From Caulobacter sp. (GTDB taxonomy: Bacteria; Pseudomonadota; Alphaproteobacteria; Caulobacterales; Caulobacteraceae), in assembly GCF_017744445.1 (NCBI RefSeq), contig NZ_JAGIBH010000001.1:384178-448177 (forward strand): DNA of 64,000 nucleotides. The letters are read 5' to 3'. A program made the translations under genes and the position numbers. Numbering within the stretch: the stretch's first letter is position 1; each line of letters opens with the position of its first letter. A model generated the notes under the pieces. It was not told the DNA's origin. It did not search any database and was given only the letters and a program-made list of their open reading frames with translations. Shown piece by piece: positions 12,629-21,023 of the stretch.

Positions 12629-12714
12629 GGGGCATTGCCCCGTCTCCTCAGCCGAGGCTGAGGGCTCTCCCGGTTTGGAAGAGCATCATTAATGTAGCTA
12701 CGGAAAATGATGCT
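12629..12714. promoter_or_regulatory. Palindrome cluster upstream of brnT
   Basis: Three inverted repeats lie within 86 bases: GGGGC-ATT-GCCCC (12629-12641), CCTCAGCC-GA-GGCTGAGG (12646-12663), and AGCATCATT (12682-12690) / AATGATGCT (12706-12714) with a 15-base spacer. The last lies in a stretch much richer in A and T than the surroundings. They are 65 to 150 bases upstream of the brnT ATG, so they are candidate BrnA operators and promoter, but no sigma site is convincing. Confidence 0.45.
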
Positions 12715-12828
12715 GTCAATAAATTCTGTAACGCCAAAAATTCGAGGCGCAGAAGGTGCCAGGCAAGTCGTTCACCGGGCCGCGGCCAAGCTCTGAACCT
12801 TGGCCTGGCGACGCCGCGTTTGGTGTCC

Positions 12829-13689
12829 ATGGCCCCTGACCTCCCGATCCAGACGATGCGCCTGGCGCACGGCGGCGACCTGGCGTTCCGGACCGCCGGT
12901 GATGTGAGCCAGCGGCCGGCGGTGGTGCTGATCCACGGCGTGCCCAACGCCTCGGGCTATTTCCGAGGGCTGATGGAACCGCTGTTGGAGGTCGCCTTCG
13001 TCGTGGCCCCTGACCTGCCGGGCAGCGGCGCCTCTGATCCGCTGGACCAGCCGACCTTCAAGGCGTTCGCCGACTGTATCGAGGAACTGCTCGACCGCTT
13101 GGGCGTAGGCGAGCGCTATCTGTACGTCCACGACTTCGGCGCGCCGGTCGCCCTGGACCTGGCCATGCGTGCGCCAGAGCTCGTCAGCGGCCTGATCGTC
13201 CAGAACGGCAATGCCCACCGCTCGGGCATGGGACCGAACTGGGCCGACGTCATCGAATTCTGGTCCGCGCCGGACGCCCGCAACACCGCCGCCGCGACCG
13301 CCCATCTCACGGCAGAGGGCACACGCGGCCAGTACGCCGACAACGTGCCGGAGGACCTGGTCGCGCGCCTGGATCCCGCGCGTTGGGAAGAGGATTGGCG
13401 GGTCATGAACCTGCCGGGCCGCATGGAGACGCAGAAGGCGATGATCGCCGACTACGGAAACCACGTCGCCCGCTTCGGCGAGATCGCGGCCTATCTCAAA
13501 CAACACCAGCCGCCCGGCCTGATCCTCTGGGGCCGCCACGACCCCTATTTCGAGACGGCCGAGGTGCTGTCGTGGCTGGAGGACCTGCCGCGTGCGCAGG
13601 CCCACGTGCTGGACGCCGGCCACCTGCTGCTGGAAACCCACGCTGAGCCGGCCGCGCGGCTGATCGTGGATTTCGTGCGGTCCGCCTGA
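12829..13689 (+). CDS. Alpha/beta-fold hydrolase, haloalkane-dehalogenase-like
   Basis: A 286-residue cytoplasmic hydrolase. The oxyanion region is VVLIHGVPNASGYF, the nucleophile elbow is VHDFGAP with Asp102 as nucleophile (as in haloalkane dehalogenases and epoxide hydrolases rather than Ser), the acid is probably in GRHDPYF, and the histidine is in DAGHLLLE. A chloride-binding Trp next to the nucleophile, expected in dehalogenases, is Phe here, so substrate is uncertain. I use ATG 12829; TTG and GTG codons just upstream are alternatives. Confidence 0.85.
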   Translation: MAPDLPIQTMRLAHGGDLAFRTAGDVSQRPAVVLIHGVPNASGYFRGLMEPLLEVAFVVAPDLPGSGASDPLDQPTFKAFADCIEELLDRLGVGERYLYVHDFGAPVALDLAMRAPELVSGLIVQNGNAHRSGMGPNWADVIEFWSAPDARNTAAATAHLTAEGTRGQYADNVPEDLVARLDPARWEEDWRVMNLPGRMETQKAMIADYGNHVARFGEIAAYLKQHQPPGLILWGRHDPYFETAEVLSWLEDLPRAQAHVLDAGHLLLETHAEPAARLIVDFVRSA

Positions 13690-13788
13690 CCCTCCCCACT
13701 TCCGGTTGCGGACCTTCCGCCGAACGCGGTTCGGTTAGCGTTTGTTAGCCACCTTCCCCTATGACGGCTTGTCTACACAGGGGGTTTC

Positions 13789-14937
13789 GTGTCCGCACTC
13801 GCGCGCCGTCGCAAGCTGAAGCCGGTCCACAAGGCCGACCGGATGATGCGCAGCCTGCGCGCCCTGGAGCGCACGGCCTCGACCAGCCGCGTCCTGAACC
13901 TGCTGGCCGTCGAGGCCGAGAGCGGCAAGCGGCCGGAATATAGCCAGGCGCCGCTGTTCCGGAACCGGACTCTGAACACCGCCATCGTGCTCAAGCACCG
14001 CCTGCGCAACGACGACATGTACCTGTTCGACGAGGCGCGGCCGACGGCGACCAAGATCATCATCCCCTTCGACCGCGGCGACCTGGGCCTGGGCGGCCAG
14101 TCGGTGTTCGTGGGGCAGCGGGGCTGGACCGACCTGGTGGTCGAGGCCTGCAACGCCTCGGGCGACATGAGCCGCGACCTGGCGACCCTGCGGCTGATCG
14201 ACATGCTGCCGTCGCTGGATCCGTTCCTGCTGCGCGAGCACCTGCGGCGCAACGGCGTGCTGGTGGCCAACTGCTACTTCGCCCTGTCGCTGGCCGACTA
14301 CGAGAACATGCAGGGCTTCGTGACGATGGAGATCGCGCGGCTGATCGAGCTGGCCTATCGCGGGTCGGGCGGCGTCGGCCGCGCCCATGCCGCGCGCCTG
14401 GTTGAGGCCCTGCTGTCGACCGATGTCGACGAGCGTCTGGAGCCCCTGCGCGACACCCTGGTCATGCAGGGTGAGAGCTTCAAGGAAGGCGTCTTCAGCT
14501 GGAAGGGCTTCCTCTATTACAAGTGGATGCTGACCAAGCTGTGGCCGCAGCTGACCACGGTGGGCCAGGAGATCGGCCGACTGCTGATCACCGGCAACAA
14601 GGACGCCGAGACCGCCAAGTTCATCGACGACAGCCGCCGCCGCCTGCAAGGTGGGGTGCTGGTCGAGCGCTCGGCGATCCTGCGGACGCTGAAAGTCTAT
14701 GACGACGCGTTCGAGGATCTTATCGAGAATGGCCGTCCGACGGCCTTCCGCGACTTCCTGCTGCGCGCGCCCGAGATGTTCCTGTCGCTGGGCGAGCGGG
14801 TCGGGGTGATCTCGCACATCTCGAGCTACTGGCGGTACCGCTTCCCGCAGGGCGAGCCGCTGACGGTCGATGTCGAGGAGGCGATCGACATCTTCATGGA
14901 CTTCGAAGCCGGCCTGTCGGTGCCGCTCAGCCTCTAG
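13789..14937 (+). CDS. Conserved-looking protein of unknown function, 382 residues
   Basis: I do not recognise this protein. It starts at GTG 13789 with AGGGGG upstream. The N-terminus is basic (MSALARRRKLKPVHKADRMMRSLR), followed by a soluble mixed alpha/beta sequence with segments such as KIIIPFDRGDLGLGG, a helical middle, and a C-terminal half rich in charged helices ending DIFMDFEAGLSVPLSL. No signal peptide, membrane segment, Cys cluster or nucleotide-binding loop is visible. Codon use is typical of the neighbours. It lies 104 bases ahead of a degenerate response regulator on the same strand, which suggests a functional pair. Confidence 0.85.
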   Translation: MSALARRRKLKPVHKADRMMRSLRALERTASTSRVLNLLAVEAESGKRPEYSQAPLFRNRTLNTAIVLKHRLRNDDMYLFDEARPTATKIIIPFDRGDLGLGGQSVFVGQRGWTDLVVEACNASGDMSRDLATLRLIDMLPSLDPFLLREHLRRNGVLVANCYFALSLADYENMQGFVTMEIARLIELAYRGSGGVGRAHAARLVEALLSTDVDERLEPLRDTLVMQGESFKEGVFSWKGFLYYKWMLTKLWPQLTTVGQEIGRLLITGNKDAETAKFIDDSRRRLQGGVLVERSAILRTLKVYDDAFEDLIENGRPTAFRDFLLRAPEMFLSLGERVGVISHISSYWRYRFPQGEPLTVDVEEAIDIFMDFEAGLSVPLSL

Positions 14938-15041
14938 GGACCCCCTGACAAACTGACGCGGTTAACCCCCCTGGATCAATAAGCGGATTTTTACATTCTA
15001 GGCCTAGTGAAGGGGTCTGGTTTCGAGGAGTCTCGGGTCAC

Positions 15042-15845
15042 GTGTTCGACGGGAACGTCCGCACAATTCAGCGTATCGCCGCCAAGGTGCAGCGGGTGAT
15101 GGTCGTCGACCCCAACCCCGCGACCGCGCGCCTGCTGGCCGAACAGCTGCGCCCGCTGGGCGGCGTGCAGATCTTCGCCGCGCCGTCGGCGGAGAAGGGC
15201 TACGCCATGGCCCGCGCCACCGACCCGCAGCTGATCTTTGTCGAGCACGCCCAGAACGGCGTCGACGGCCTGGCCTTCACCCGCAAGATCCGCCGCAGCG
15301 ACCTGCTGTGCCGCGAGGCCCCGGTGATCATGTGCACGGCCGAAGCCACCGCCGAAGCGATCTTCGGCGCCCGCGACGCCGGCGTGCACGAGTTCATGCG
15401 CAAGCCCTTCAACCTGAAGGACCTGGAGCGCCGCCTGGAGGCGGTGACCCTGAAGCCGCGCGACTGGATCGAGGCCGTGGCCTATGTCGGTCCCGACCGC
15501 CGCCGCTTCAACTCGGCCGACTACAAGGGTCCGCGCAAGCGCAAGGCCGACGCGGCCGGCACGCCCGCCGCGCGCCTGAGCCAGGCCCTGCGCATCGTCA
15601 AATCCGCCGCCACCGCCCTGGACACCGATCCAGCCCAGGCCCGCCGCGCCCTGGTCGCCCAGGCCGTCGAGCTCAAGCGCGTGGGCGAGGCGGTCAAGGA
15701 TCCCCGTCTGGTCCAGGCCGCCGCGGCCCTGGAAACCGTCATGGGCGCCGACCTCTCCGGCAGCGCCGCGCGGGTCGAACTGGTCAAGCGCATCGACGCG
15801 CTGATGGGCTTCATGAGCGCCGAGGATACGGGAAGAGCGGCTTAA
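15042..15845 (+). CDS. Response-regulator-like protein with Glu at the phosphorylation site
   Basis: A 267-residue protein starting at GTG 15042. Residues 15-135 form a receiver domain: VMVVDPNPATARLLAEQL, then QLIFVEHAQNGVDGLAF, then VIMCTAEAT and FMRKPFNLKDL (the conserved Thr and Lys). Aligned to ordinary receivers, the phospho-acceptor Asp is Glu68, and the N-terminal acidic pair is Asp-Pro. It therefore probably cannot be phosphorylated and may act as a permanently on or scaffold form. The remainder (basic linker, then alanine-rich helices to GFMSAEDTGRAA) has no DNA-binding motif and could be a helical interaction domain. It is likely expressed with the preceding unknown gene. Confidence 0.88.
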   Translation: MFDGNVRTIQRIAAKVQRVMVVDPNPATARLLAEQLRPLGGVQIFAAPSAEKGYAMARATDPQLIFVEHAQNGVDGLAFTRKIRRSDLLCREAPVIMCTAEATAEAIFGARDAGVHEFMRKPFNLKDLERRLEAVTLKPRDWIEAVAYVGPDRRRFNSADYKGPRKRKADAAGTPAARLSQALRIVKSAATALDTDPAQARRALVAQAVELKRVGEAVKDPRLVQAAAALETVMGADLSGSAARVELVKRIDALMGFMSAEDTGRAA

Positions 15846-15873
15846 GGGCGGCGTCTAACGTCATCCATATATT

Positions 15874-15989
15874 CCGTCATTCCCGCCCTTGTGGCGGGAA
15901 CCCCTCTGTCCGCCGCAGGTGCGCAGGGCCGTTTGCATCTCACGTGTCAGCTGAACCAGGGGTTCCCGCCACAAGGGCGGGAATGACGG
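15874..15989. repeat. Variant inverted-repeat element V2
   Basis: CCGTCATTCCCGCCCTTGTG continues with GCGGGAACCCC; the right arm GGGGTTCCCGCCACAAGGGC ends GGGAATGACGG. The arms are about 30 bases, the core about 50. It occupies the gap between the receiver-like gene and the convergent TonB receptor gene. Architecture matches family A, sequence does not. Confidence 0.88.
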
Positions 15990-16023
15990 TGTTTAGGGGC
16001 GTGTGAGACGGTAAACGCCAAAG

Positions 16024-16054
16024 AAAAAGGCGGCGCCCTCGCGGACGCCGCCTT
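16024..16054 (-). terminator. Intrinsic terminator of the TonB receptor gene
   Basis: AAGGCGGCG (16027-16035) and CGCCGCCTT (16046-16054) form the stem; on the minus strand it is followed by CTTTTTCTT. It lies 25 bases beyond the receptor stop at 16079. Confidence 0.8.
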
Positions 16055-16078
16055 CTCCATTTCAAACCCGAAGGTTCC

Positions 16079-18367
16079 TTAGAACGCCACGCGGGCGGTC
16101 AGCTGGAACACCGGGCCGGCCTTTTCGCGCTCCAGCTCGTACTCGTCGAAGTCGCGGGTCTGCTGGCTGGCGATGGTGGTGAACTTGTTGAACGTCTCGC
16201 GCTTGTTGGCGTCCAGCAGGTTCGAGCCGGTCAGGCGGATCACCATGTTCTTGCCGATCCGCTTCTCGACGAAGGCTTCCAGGTCGGCGCCGTAGGTGGT
16301 CGTGACCTCTTCGCCGACGACGCGGCTATAGGCCTCGCCCTGCTTGCGATAGGTCATGCCGAACGAGGCGGCGAAGGTCGGGATGTCCTGGATGAAGCCG
16401 ACATTGAACACCGACTCGGCCTGGCTGTTGAAGCGGCGCTTGCCGAACTCGTCGCTGACCTCAGAGTCGAGATACGAGTAGTTCAGGAACACGCCGGTGT
16501 TGTCCATGCCGATGAAGGACAGCGGGGTCGAGAGGTCGAACTCGATGCCGTACACCTTGCCGTCGCCGGTGTTGCGGGCCGAGAAGACCCAGGCGATGTC
16601 GCTGGGCGGATCATCGGCCGAGCCGCGGACGCCGGTGTTGTAGATCTCGAGCAGGTCCTTGATCTCGCGGTAGAAGACGTTGACGCCGAAGACGCCGTCA
16701 CGACCCATGCGGCGCTCGTAGCCGGCGTCCAGACCCCAGGCCTTTTCCGGCTCCAGGTCCGGGTTGCCGACGAAGTCGTTGGCGCCCAGTTCTTCTTCCA
16801 GGAGCACCGGCGACAGGTGCTGGAAGCTGGGGCGGCGCAGCGTGCGGGCGACCGAAGCGTAGATCTGGTCGGCGGCGGTCAGGTTGTAGCGGACCGAGGC
16901 CGACGGCAGCAGGACCTCGTACTTCTTCTTGGTCTCTTCACGCAGGACGAAGTCGGTCACGTCGACGTCCGTGGTCTCGTAACGCAGGCCAGCTTCCCAC
17001 TTGAAGCCGTTCGAGCGGCCCGACAGCATCACGTATGGGTCGATGCGGGTCTGCTCCAGGCGCGCCTTGCCGACGACCTCGAAGGGCTTGTAGGCGGGCG
17101 GCGTGGCGGCCGGCAGGTTGTAGCGGTTGCGCGGCACTTCGCTGTTGCGGTTGTCGCGGCGCTTGCCTTCGTACTGGACGCCGAACTCCAGGTCGGTGCT
17201 CGGCGACAGCTCGCGCTTGTGCTCCAGCTTGGCCGAGACTTCGTCATCGGTGATGCGGGTCTTGGCGCGGTCGCCGGTGAAGCGGTCGCCGTCCGGGAAC
17301 GGGGTCGAGTCGCGCAGATATTCGGTCTCGTACTCGAACTCGTACTCGTCGTTCTTGAACGCCGCGTAGCCCAGCTTCACGGTCGTCGTGCCGCCGGCCA
17401 TCGGGAACTTGTACTTGCTGTTCAGCGAGTAGCTGTCCTGCTGGATGTCGACGTCGTTGTTGTTGATCGTCGACAGGTTGGCGTTGGTGTTGTTGCCGGT
17501 GTTGTACTCGATCGAGTCTTCGTCCTGGTAGCGGTCGGTGTGGACGTAGAAGCCGTTCACCGACAGCTGGCCGGCGCCGACCGGCACGTCGTAGGCGATG
17601 TTGAACGAGCTGTCGGTGCCGTTGCGCTTGTCGGTCTGGACTTCGTTGTTGTTCAGGGCCGCGCCCGGCTCGTCATAGCGCAGGCTGAGCTTTTCCTTCG
17701 GGTTGCGACGGCCTTGGACGTTGGCGCCGACCAGCAGGCGGCCCGGGCCGACCTGGCCGCCCCACACGCCGCCGAAGGCGCCGCGGATGCGCTTGTCGTC
17801 GAACATCAGGGCGCCGGCGCGGACATAGCCGCCGTCCAGGGCCAGGGCGTCACGCAGGACGATGTTCAGAGCGCCGGCGACGGCGTCGCCGCTGCGGTTG
17901 GCCGAAGCGCCGCGCGAGATCTCGATATGGTCGATCAGTTCGGCCGGGATGCGGTCGACGAAGAACGACTGGTCGGCGCCGTTGCCGAACGCGCCCGACG
18001 ACGAGCCCGAGCCCGGGACCTTCTCGCCGTTGATCAGGATCTGGGTGTAGGCCGGGTCCAGGCCGCGCAGGCGCACGCCGTCCGATTCCAGCACGTCCGA
18101 CAGGAACGAGACGCTGGGGACGCGCTTGAGGGCGTCGCCGACGGTCAGCGGCTCGAAGCGCTGGAAGTAGTCCAGGCCGTAGTCGAGGACCGGCGCGGTC
18201 GACTCGCTGCGGTTGCGGTAGGCGATCTTGGCCTGGACGACGACCGCCGAAGCCAGGGTCGGCTCGTCCGCCGTGGCCATCGGCGCGTCTTCCGGAGCGG
18301 CCGTGGCGGCCGAGGCGATGACCAGCGGCGCGAGCGCCGCCAGCGCGAAGAGCATGGTCTTCCGCAT
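16079..18367 (-). CDS. TonB-dependent outer membrane receptor
   Basis: A 762-residue receptor with signal peptide (MRKTMLFALAALAPLVIASAATA). The plug domain spans about residues 60-180, with DALKRVPSVSFLSDVLESDGVRLRGLDPAYTQILINGEKVPG, then ELIDHIEISRGASANRSGDAVAGALNIVL. The barrel follows, with PSFQHLSP and NPDLEPEKAWGLDAGYERR as conserved strands, ending in the C-terminal strand VFQLTARVAF. It imports a large scarce nutrient using TonB energy; the sequence does not identify the ligand. There is no co-encoded transporter. A near-perfect inverted repeat is 142 bases upstream. Confidence 0.94.
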   Translation of the reverse strand: MRKTMLFALAALAPLVIASAATAAPEDAPMATADEPTLASAVVVQAKIAYRNRSESTAPVLDYGLDYFQRFEPLTVGDALKRVPSVSFLSDVLESDGVRLRGLDPAYTQILINGEKVPGSGSSSGAFGNGADQSFFVDRIPAELIDHIEISRGASANRSGDAVAGALNIVLRDALALDGGYVRAGALMFDDKRIRGAFGGVWGGQVGPGRLLVGANVQGRRNPKEKLSLRYDEPGAALNNNEVQTDKRNGTDSSFNIAYDVPVGAGQLSVNGFYVHTDRYQDEDSIEYNTGNNTNANLSTINNNDVDIQQDSYSLNSKYKFPMAGGTTTVKLGYAAFKNDEYEFEYETEYLRDSTPFPDGDRFTGDRAKTRITDDEVSAKLEHKRELSPSTDLEFGVQYEGKRRDNRNSEVPRNRYNLPAATPPAYKPFEVVGKARLEQTRIDPYVMLSGRSNGFKWEAGLRYETTDVDVTDFVLREETKKKYEVLLPSASVRYNLTAADQIYASVARTLRRPSFQHLSPVLLEEELGANDFVGNPDLEPEKAWGLDAGYERRMGRDGVFGVNVFYREIKDLLEIYNTGVRGSADDPPSDIAWVFSARNTGDGKVYGIEFDLSTPLSFIGMDNTGVFLNYSYLDSEVSDEFGKRRFNSQAESVFNVGFIQDIPTFAASFGMTYRKQGEAYSRVVGEEVTTTYGADLEAFVEKRIGKNMVIRLTGSNLLDANKRETFNKFTTIASQQTRDFDEYELEREKAGPVFQLTARVAF

Positions 18368-18508
18368 GAAATATCCCCTTTGTCTGCGCGCTCTTGTTTG
18401 AGCAGGCGCGCGTTCGCGTATGCGGGGCAGGGGATAGATTTCACGGTCCAGGTGGACCAGTGATGTTTGCTTGACGGTTTTGTTGCAGTTTTTTGAAACG
18501 GCTCCACC

Positions 18509-18533
18509 ATAGGCGCTTAAGTAAAGCGCCTAT
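18509..18533. promoter_or_regulatory. Inverted repeat upstream of the TonB receptor
   Basis: ATAGGCGCTT (18509-18518) and AAGCGCCTAT (18524-18533) are perfect 10-base arms around a 5-base spacer. No T run follows on either strand, so an operator is more likely than a terminator. It lies between the receptor start (18367) and the end of the alpha/beta hydrolase (18632). No promoter could be assigned in the rest of this 264-base gap. Confidence 0.45.
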
Positions 18534-18631
18534 TACTGGATTCCCGGAGCGTCGATCGTCAGGCTTTGCTGATACGATATAACTATTACTTCGTGCTCAA
18601 ATGCGGCTAAAGCGTGGCCTTAAGCCGTTCG

Positions 18632-19348
18632 TCAGCGCTGTCCTGCGGGCCTTTGCAGCCAATGCCGCAGCGCGCCGTTGACCGCGCCGGGCGCCTCCAT
18701 GGGCGTCATGTGGCCCGTCTTTGGAATGACGACCAGGTGCGAGCAGCCGATCGCCTTGGCCATCTCGTGGTGGCCGGGGGCGGGCGTGATCTGGTCGTTT
18801 TCCCCGACGATGATGACCAAAGGGACACGCAGGGCCCGCAGCGCGGCCTCGCCGTCCTCGCGCTCCAGGCTGTTCTGGCGCAGGAACACGTCGCGGCCGA
18901 GTCGCTGGGTCATGTCGACGATGCGGCCGGTCAGGTCATGATCGTCCAGGCGCGAGGCGTCGACATAGGTCTTCATGATCGCCTGGCCGATGCCGATGAA
19001 GGTCTGGCCCTTGGCCGCGGCCTTGTTCAGCGCCCTGCGCTGCGCGGCGCGCTCGGGCGTGTCGACGCGGATCGAGGTGTCCAGCAGGGCCAGCCGCTCG
19101 ATGCGTTCCGGGGCGATCCGGGCGATCTCCTGGGCCACGTAGCCGCCCATCGAGAAGCCGGCCAGGGCGAAGGTCGGCTCGGCCTTGGCCAGCACGCTGT
19201 CGGCCATTTCGCGCAGGGTGGCGTAGGGGGCCAGGTCCGGGACCCAGATCCGGGCGACGTCGGAGAGGCCGCTGATCTGGTCGCGCCACAGCTCGGCGTC
19301 GTTGAGCAGGCCAGGGAGCAGGATCAGCTGGGGCAGGGGCGCGGTCAT
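18632..19348 (-). CDS. Alpha/beta hydrolase with Ser nucleophile
   Basis: A 238-residue hydrolase with oxyanion region LILLPGLLNDAELWRDQ, nucleophile elbow AGFSMGGYVA (Ser), acid in VGENDQITPAPGH and catalytic His in KTGHMTPMEAP. These are the features of the esterase/carboxylesterase-like branch. The substrate cannot be inferred. Start ATG at 19348. It ends 264 bases before the TonB receptor on the same strand and has the C39-like gene 15 bases upstream, so the two are probably cotranscribed. Confidence 0.87.
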   Translation of the reverse strand: MTAPLPQLILLPGLLNDAELWRDQISGLSDVARIWVPDLAPYATLREMADSVLAKAEPTFALAGFSMGGYVAQEIARIAPERIERLALLDTSIRVDTPERAAQRRALNKAAAKGQTFIGIGQAIMKTYVDASRLDDHDLTGRIVDMTQRLGRDVFLRQNSLEREDGEAALRALRVPLVIIVGENDQITPAPGHHEMAKAIGCSHLVVIPKTGHMTPMEAPGAVNGALRHWLQRPAGQR

Positions 19349-19363
19349 TCTGGCCTTATAGAC

Positions 19364-19825
19364 TCAGAACGGTTCGTCCGTCGTCAGCGCGGCGGCGATG
19401 GCCAGTTCGTGATCCGCCAACGGCAGCAGGTCCGATGCCCGCTGGGTGAACTCCAGGCCGTGGGCGTCGACATAGGCGCGATCGACCTCGCCGCCGGGCT
19501 TGGGATCGATGATCTTCTCGCCGTCCCAGAACACCGCATGGCCCGTGCCGGGAATGTTGGGCGACAGCACGCCGACGATGCCGGGGCTGCCCCACAGCAT
19601 GTAGATGCTGCTGACCAGCATGAAGCCCCAGCCGTGGGCCACGCTGCGCAGGATCGAGTGGCTCATCGGGCCCTGGACCGGGAAGGCGGGGTCATGGGCC
19701 AGGGCGGCGGCGACGACCTCCTCGTAGGAGCGGCCGGTCAGCATCGCCAGGACGCAGATCATGCAGTCATCGGGCGAGCGTTGGTAGACGGCCGGCTGGC
19801 CGGTGTGGGCGCAGGTGATGGTCAT
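19364..19825 (-). CDS. Putative papain/C39-like small protein, unknown function
   Basis: A 153-residue cytoplasmic protein. I place the start at 19825 (MTITCAHTGQPAVYQRSP) because the upstream frame is basic and runs into the rpoH terminator. The segment QRSPDDCMICVLAMLTGRSYEEV resembles the Gln/Cys start of a C39 or transglutaminase-like fold, where an early Cys begins a helix; PGTGHAVFWDGEKIIDPKPGG supplies the His and Asp seen in that fold. No signal peptide is present. Similar small proteins occur next to phage or peptide-processing genes, but nothing nearby supports that. Function unknown. Confidence 0.75.
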   Translation of the reverse strand: MTITCAHTGQPAVYQRSPDDCMICVLAMLTGRSYEEVVAAALAHDPAFPVQGPMSHSILRSVAHGWGFMLVSSIYMLWGSPGIVGVLSPNIPGTGHAVFWDGEKIIDPKPGGEVDRAYVDAHGLEFTQRASDLLPLADHELAIAAALTTDEPF

Positions 19826-19856
19826 GGCCGACGCTTGTAAGGCGCCTCGGCGGCAA

Positions 19857-19889
19857 CGAAAAAGGGGCGCTCCGAAGAGCGCCCCTTTC
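19857..19889 (-). terminator. Intrinsic terminator of rpoH
   Basis: AAAGGGGCGCT (19861-19871) pairs with AGCGCCCCTTT (19878-19888) around a 6-base loop. On the minus strand it is followed by TTTTTCG. It starts 26 bases past the rpoH stop and lies between rpoH and the next gene in the same direction. Confidence 0.85.
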
Positions 19890-19915
19890 CGTCTCACTCG
19901 TGTGAGCGGTGTGCC

Positions 19916-20803
19916 TTACGCATCCACCATGTTCTTGGCGATGGCCGCCTCGCGCATGGTCTTCTGCAGCTTCTCGAACGCCCGGACCTCGATCTGGCGG
20001 ACGCGCTCACGGCTGACGCCGTACTGGGCGGCCAGTTCTTCCAGGGTGGTCGGGTCGTCCTTCAGGCGGCGCTCGGTCAGGATGTGACGCTCGCGGTCGG
20101 TCAGTTCGACCATCGCTTCTTCCAGAAGCGACATCCGCAGCGACTTTTCCTCGTTCTCGGCGACGACGGTCTCTTGCGACACCTGATCGTCGTCGGCCAG
20201 CCAGTCCTGCCACTCGCTTTCGCCGTCGGCGCGCAGCGGCGCGTTCAGCGAGGCGTCGGGGCCCGACAGGCGGCGGTTCATCGAGATGACCTCGCTGTCC
20301 AGCACGCCCAGCTTGGTGGCGATCTGCGAGACCTGGTCAGGGCGCAGGTCGCCTTCCTGGAAGGCGGCGATCTGGCTCTTGGCCTTGCGCAGGTTGAAGA
20401 ACAGCTTCTTCTGCGCGGCGGTCGTGCCCATCTTCACCAGCGACCACGAGCGCAGGATGTATTCCTGGATCGAGGCGCGGATCCACCACATGGCGTAGGT
20501 CGCCAGACGGAAGCCCTTCTCGGGTTCGAACTTCTTGACGGCCTGCATCAGGCCGACATTGCCTTCCGAGATCACTTCGCCGATCGGCAGGCCGTAGCCG
20601 CGATAGCCCATGGCGATCTTGGCTACGAGACGCAGGTGCGACGTCACCATCTTGTGGGCGGCTTGCGGGTCCTGGTGCTCTTTCCAGCGCTGGGCCAGCA
20701 TGAACTCTTCGTCCTTGCTGAGCATCGGAAACTTGCGGATCTCGGTGAGGTATCGCGACAGGCCGCCGTCCGGCGACATCACCGATAGAGAATTCACGGC
20801 CAT
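19916..20803 (-). CDS. rpoH: RNA polymerase heat-shock sigma factor sigma-32
   Basis: A 295-residue sigma factor. Region 1.2 is LSRYLTEIRKFPMLSKDEE; region 2 includes EGNVGLMQAVKKFEPEKGFRLATYAMWWIRASI, the -10 recognition helix. The following MGTTAAQKKLFFNLRKAK contains the RpoH box (QKKLFFNLR) diagnostic for sigma-32. Region 4 is ILTERRLKDDPTTLEELAAQYGVSRERVRQIEVRA. It directs chaperone and protease transcription under heat stress. The start has GGGGAT upstream. The 220-base leader is not resolved into promoters here; heat-shock promoters are often found there. Confidence 0.97.
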   Translation of the reverse strand: MAVNSLSVMSPDGGLSRYLTEIRKFPMLSKDEEFMLAQRWKEHQDPQAAHKMVTSHLRLVAKIAMGYRGYGLPIGEVISEGNVGLMQAVKKFEPEKGFRLATYAMWWIRASIQEYILRSWSLVKMGTTAAQKKLFFNLRKAKSQIAAFQEGDLRPDQVSQIATKLGVLDSEVISMNRRLSGPDASLNAPLRADGESEWQDWLADDDQVSQETVVAENEEKSLRMSLLEEAMVELTDRERHILTERRLKDDPTTLEELAAQYGVSRERVRQIEVRAFEKLQKTMREAAIAKNMVDA

Positions 20804-21023
20804 AGTTCTTATATCCCCTTGCGGTGCGCGGATCCGCTCGCCGTTCGCGCGCGATCATCCCCCACACGAGAGGATAGATAGGTCGCGATGTCGCGGTTGG
20901 AAGGGCGGTAACGCATTTGTAATGTCCGAGTTCACGGCTTGGGTATTGTACAAATCGGGCGACAGTTTGCTCGCTCGATTTCCGTAGTTCACTGTTGCGG
21001 AAATTGAGGGGAGTCGCGCCGCC

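Noticed and set aside
14938..15041. tRNA or small RNA gene in the gap before the receiver-like gene
   Set aside because: No cloverleaf or strong hairpin with a T run could be formed.
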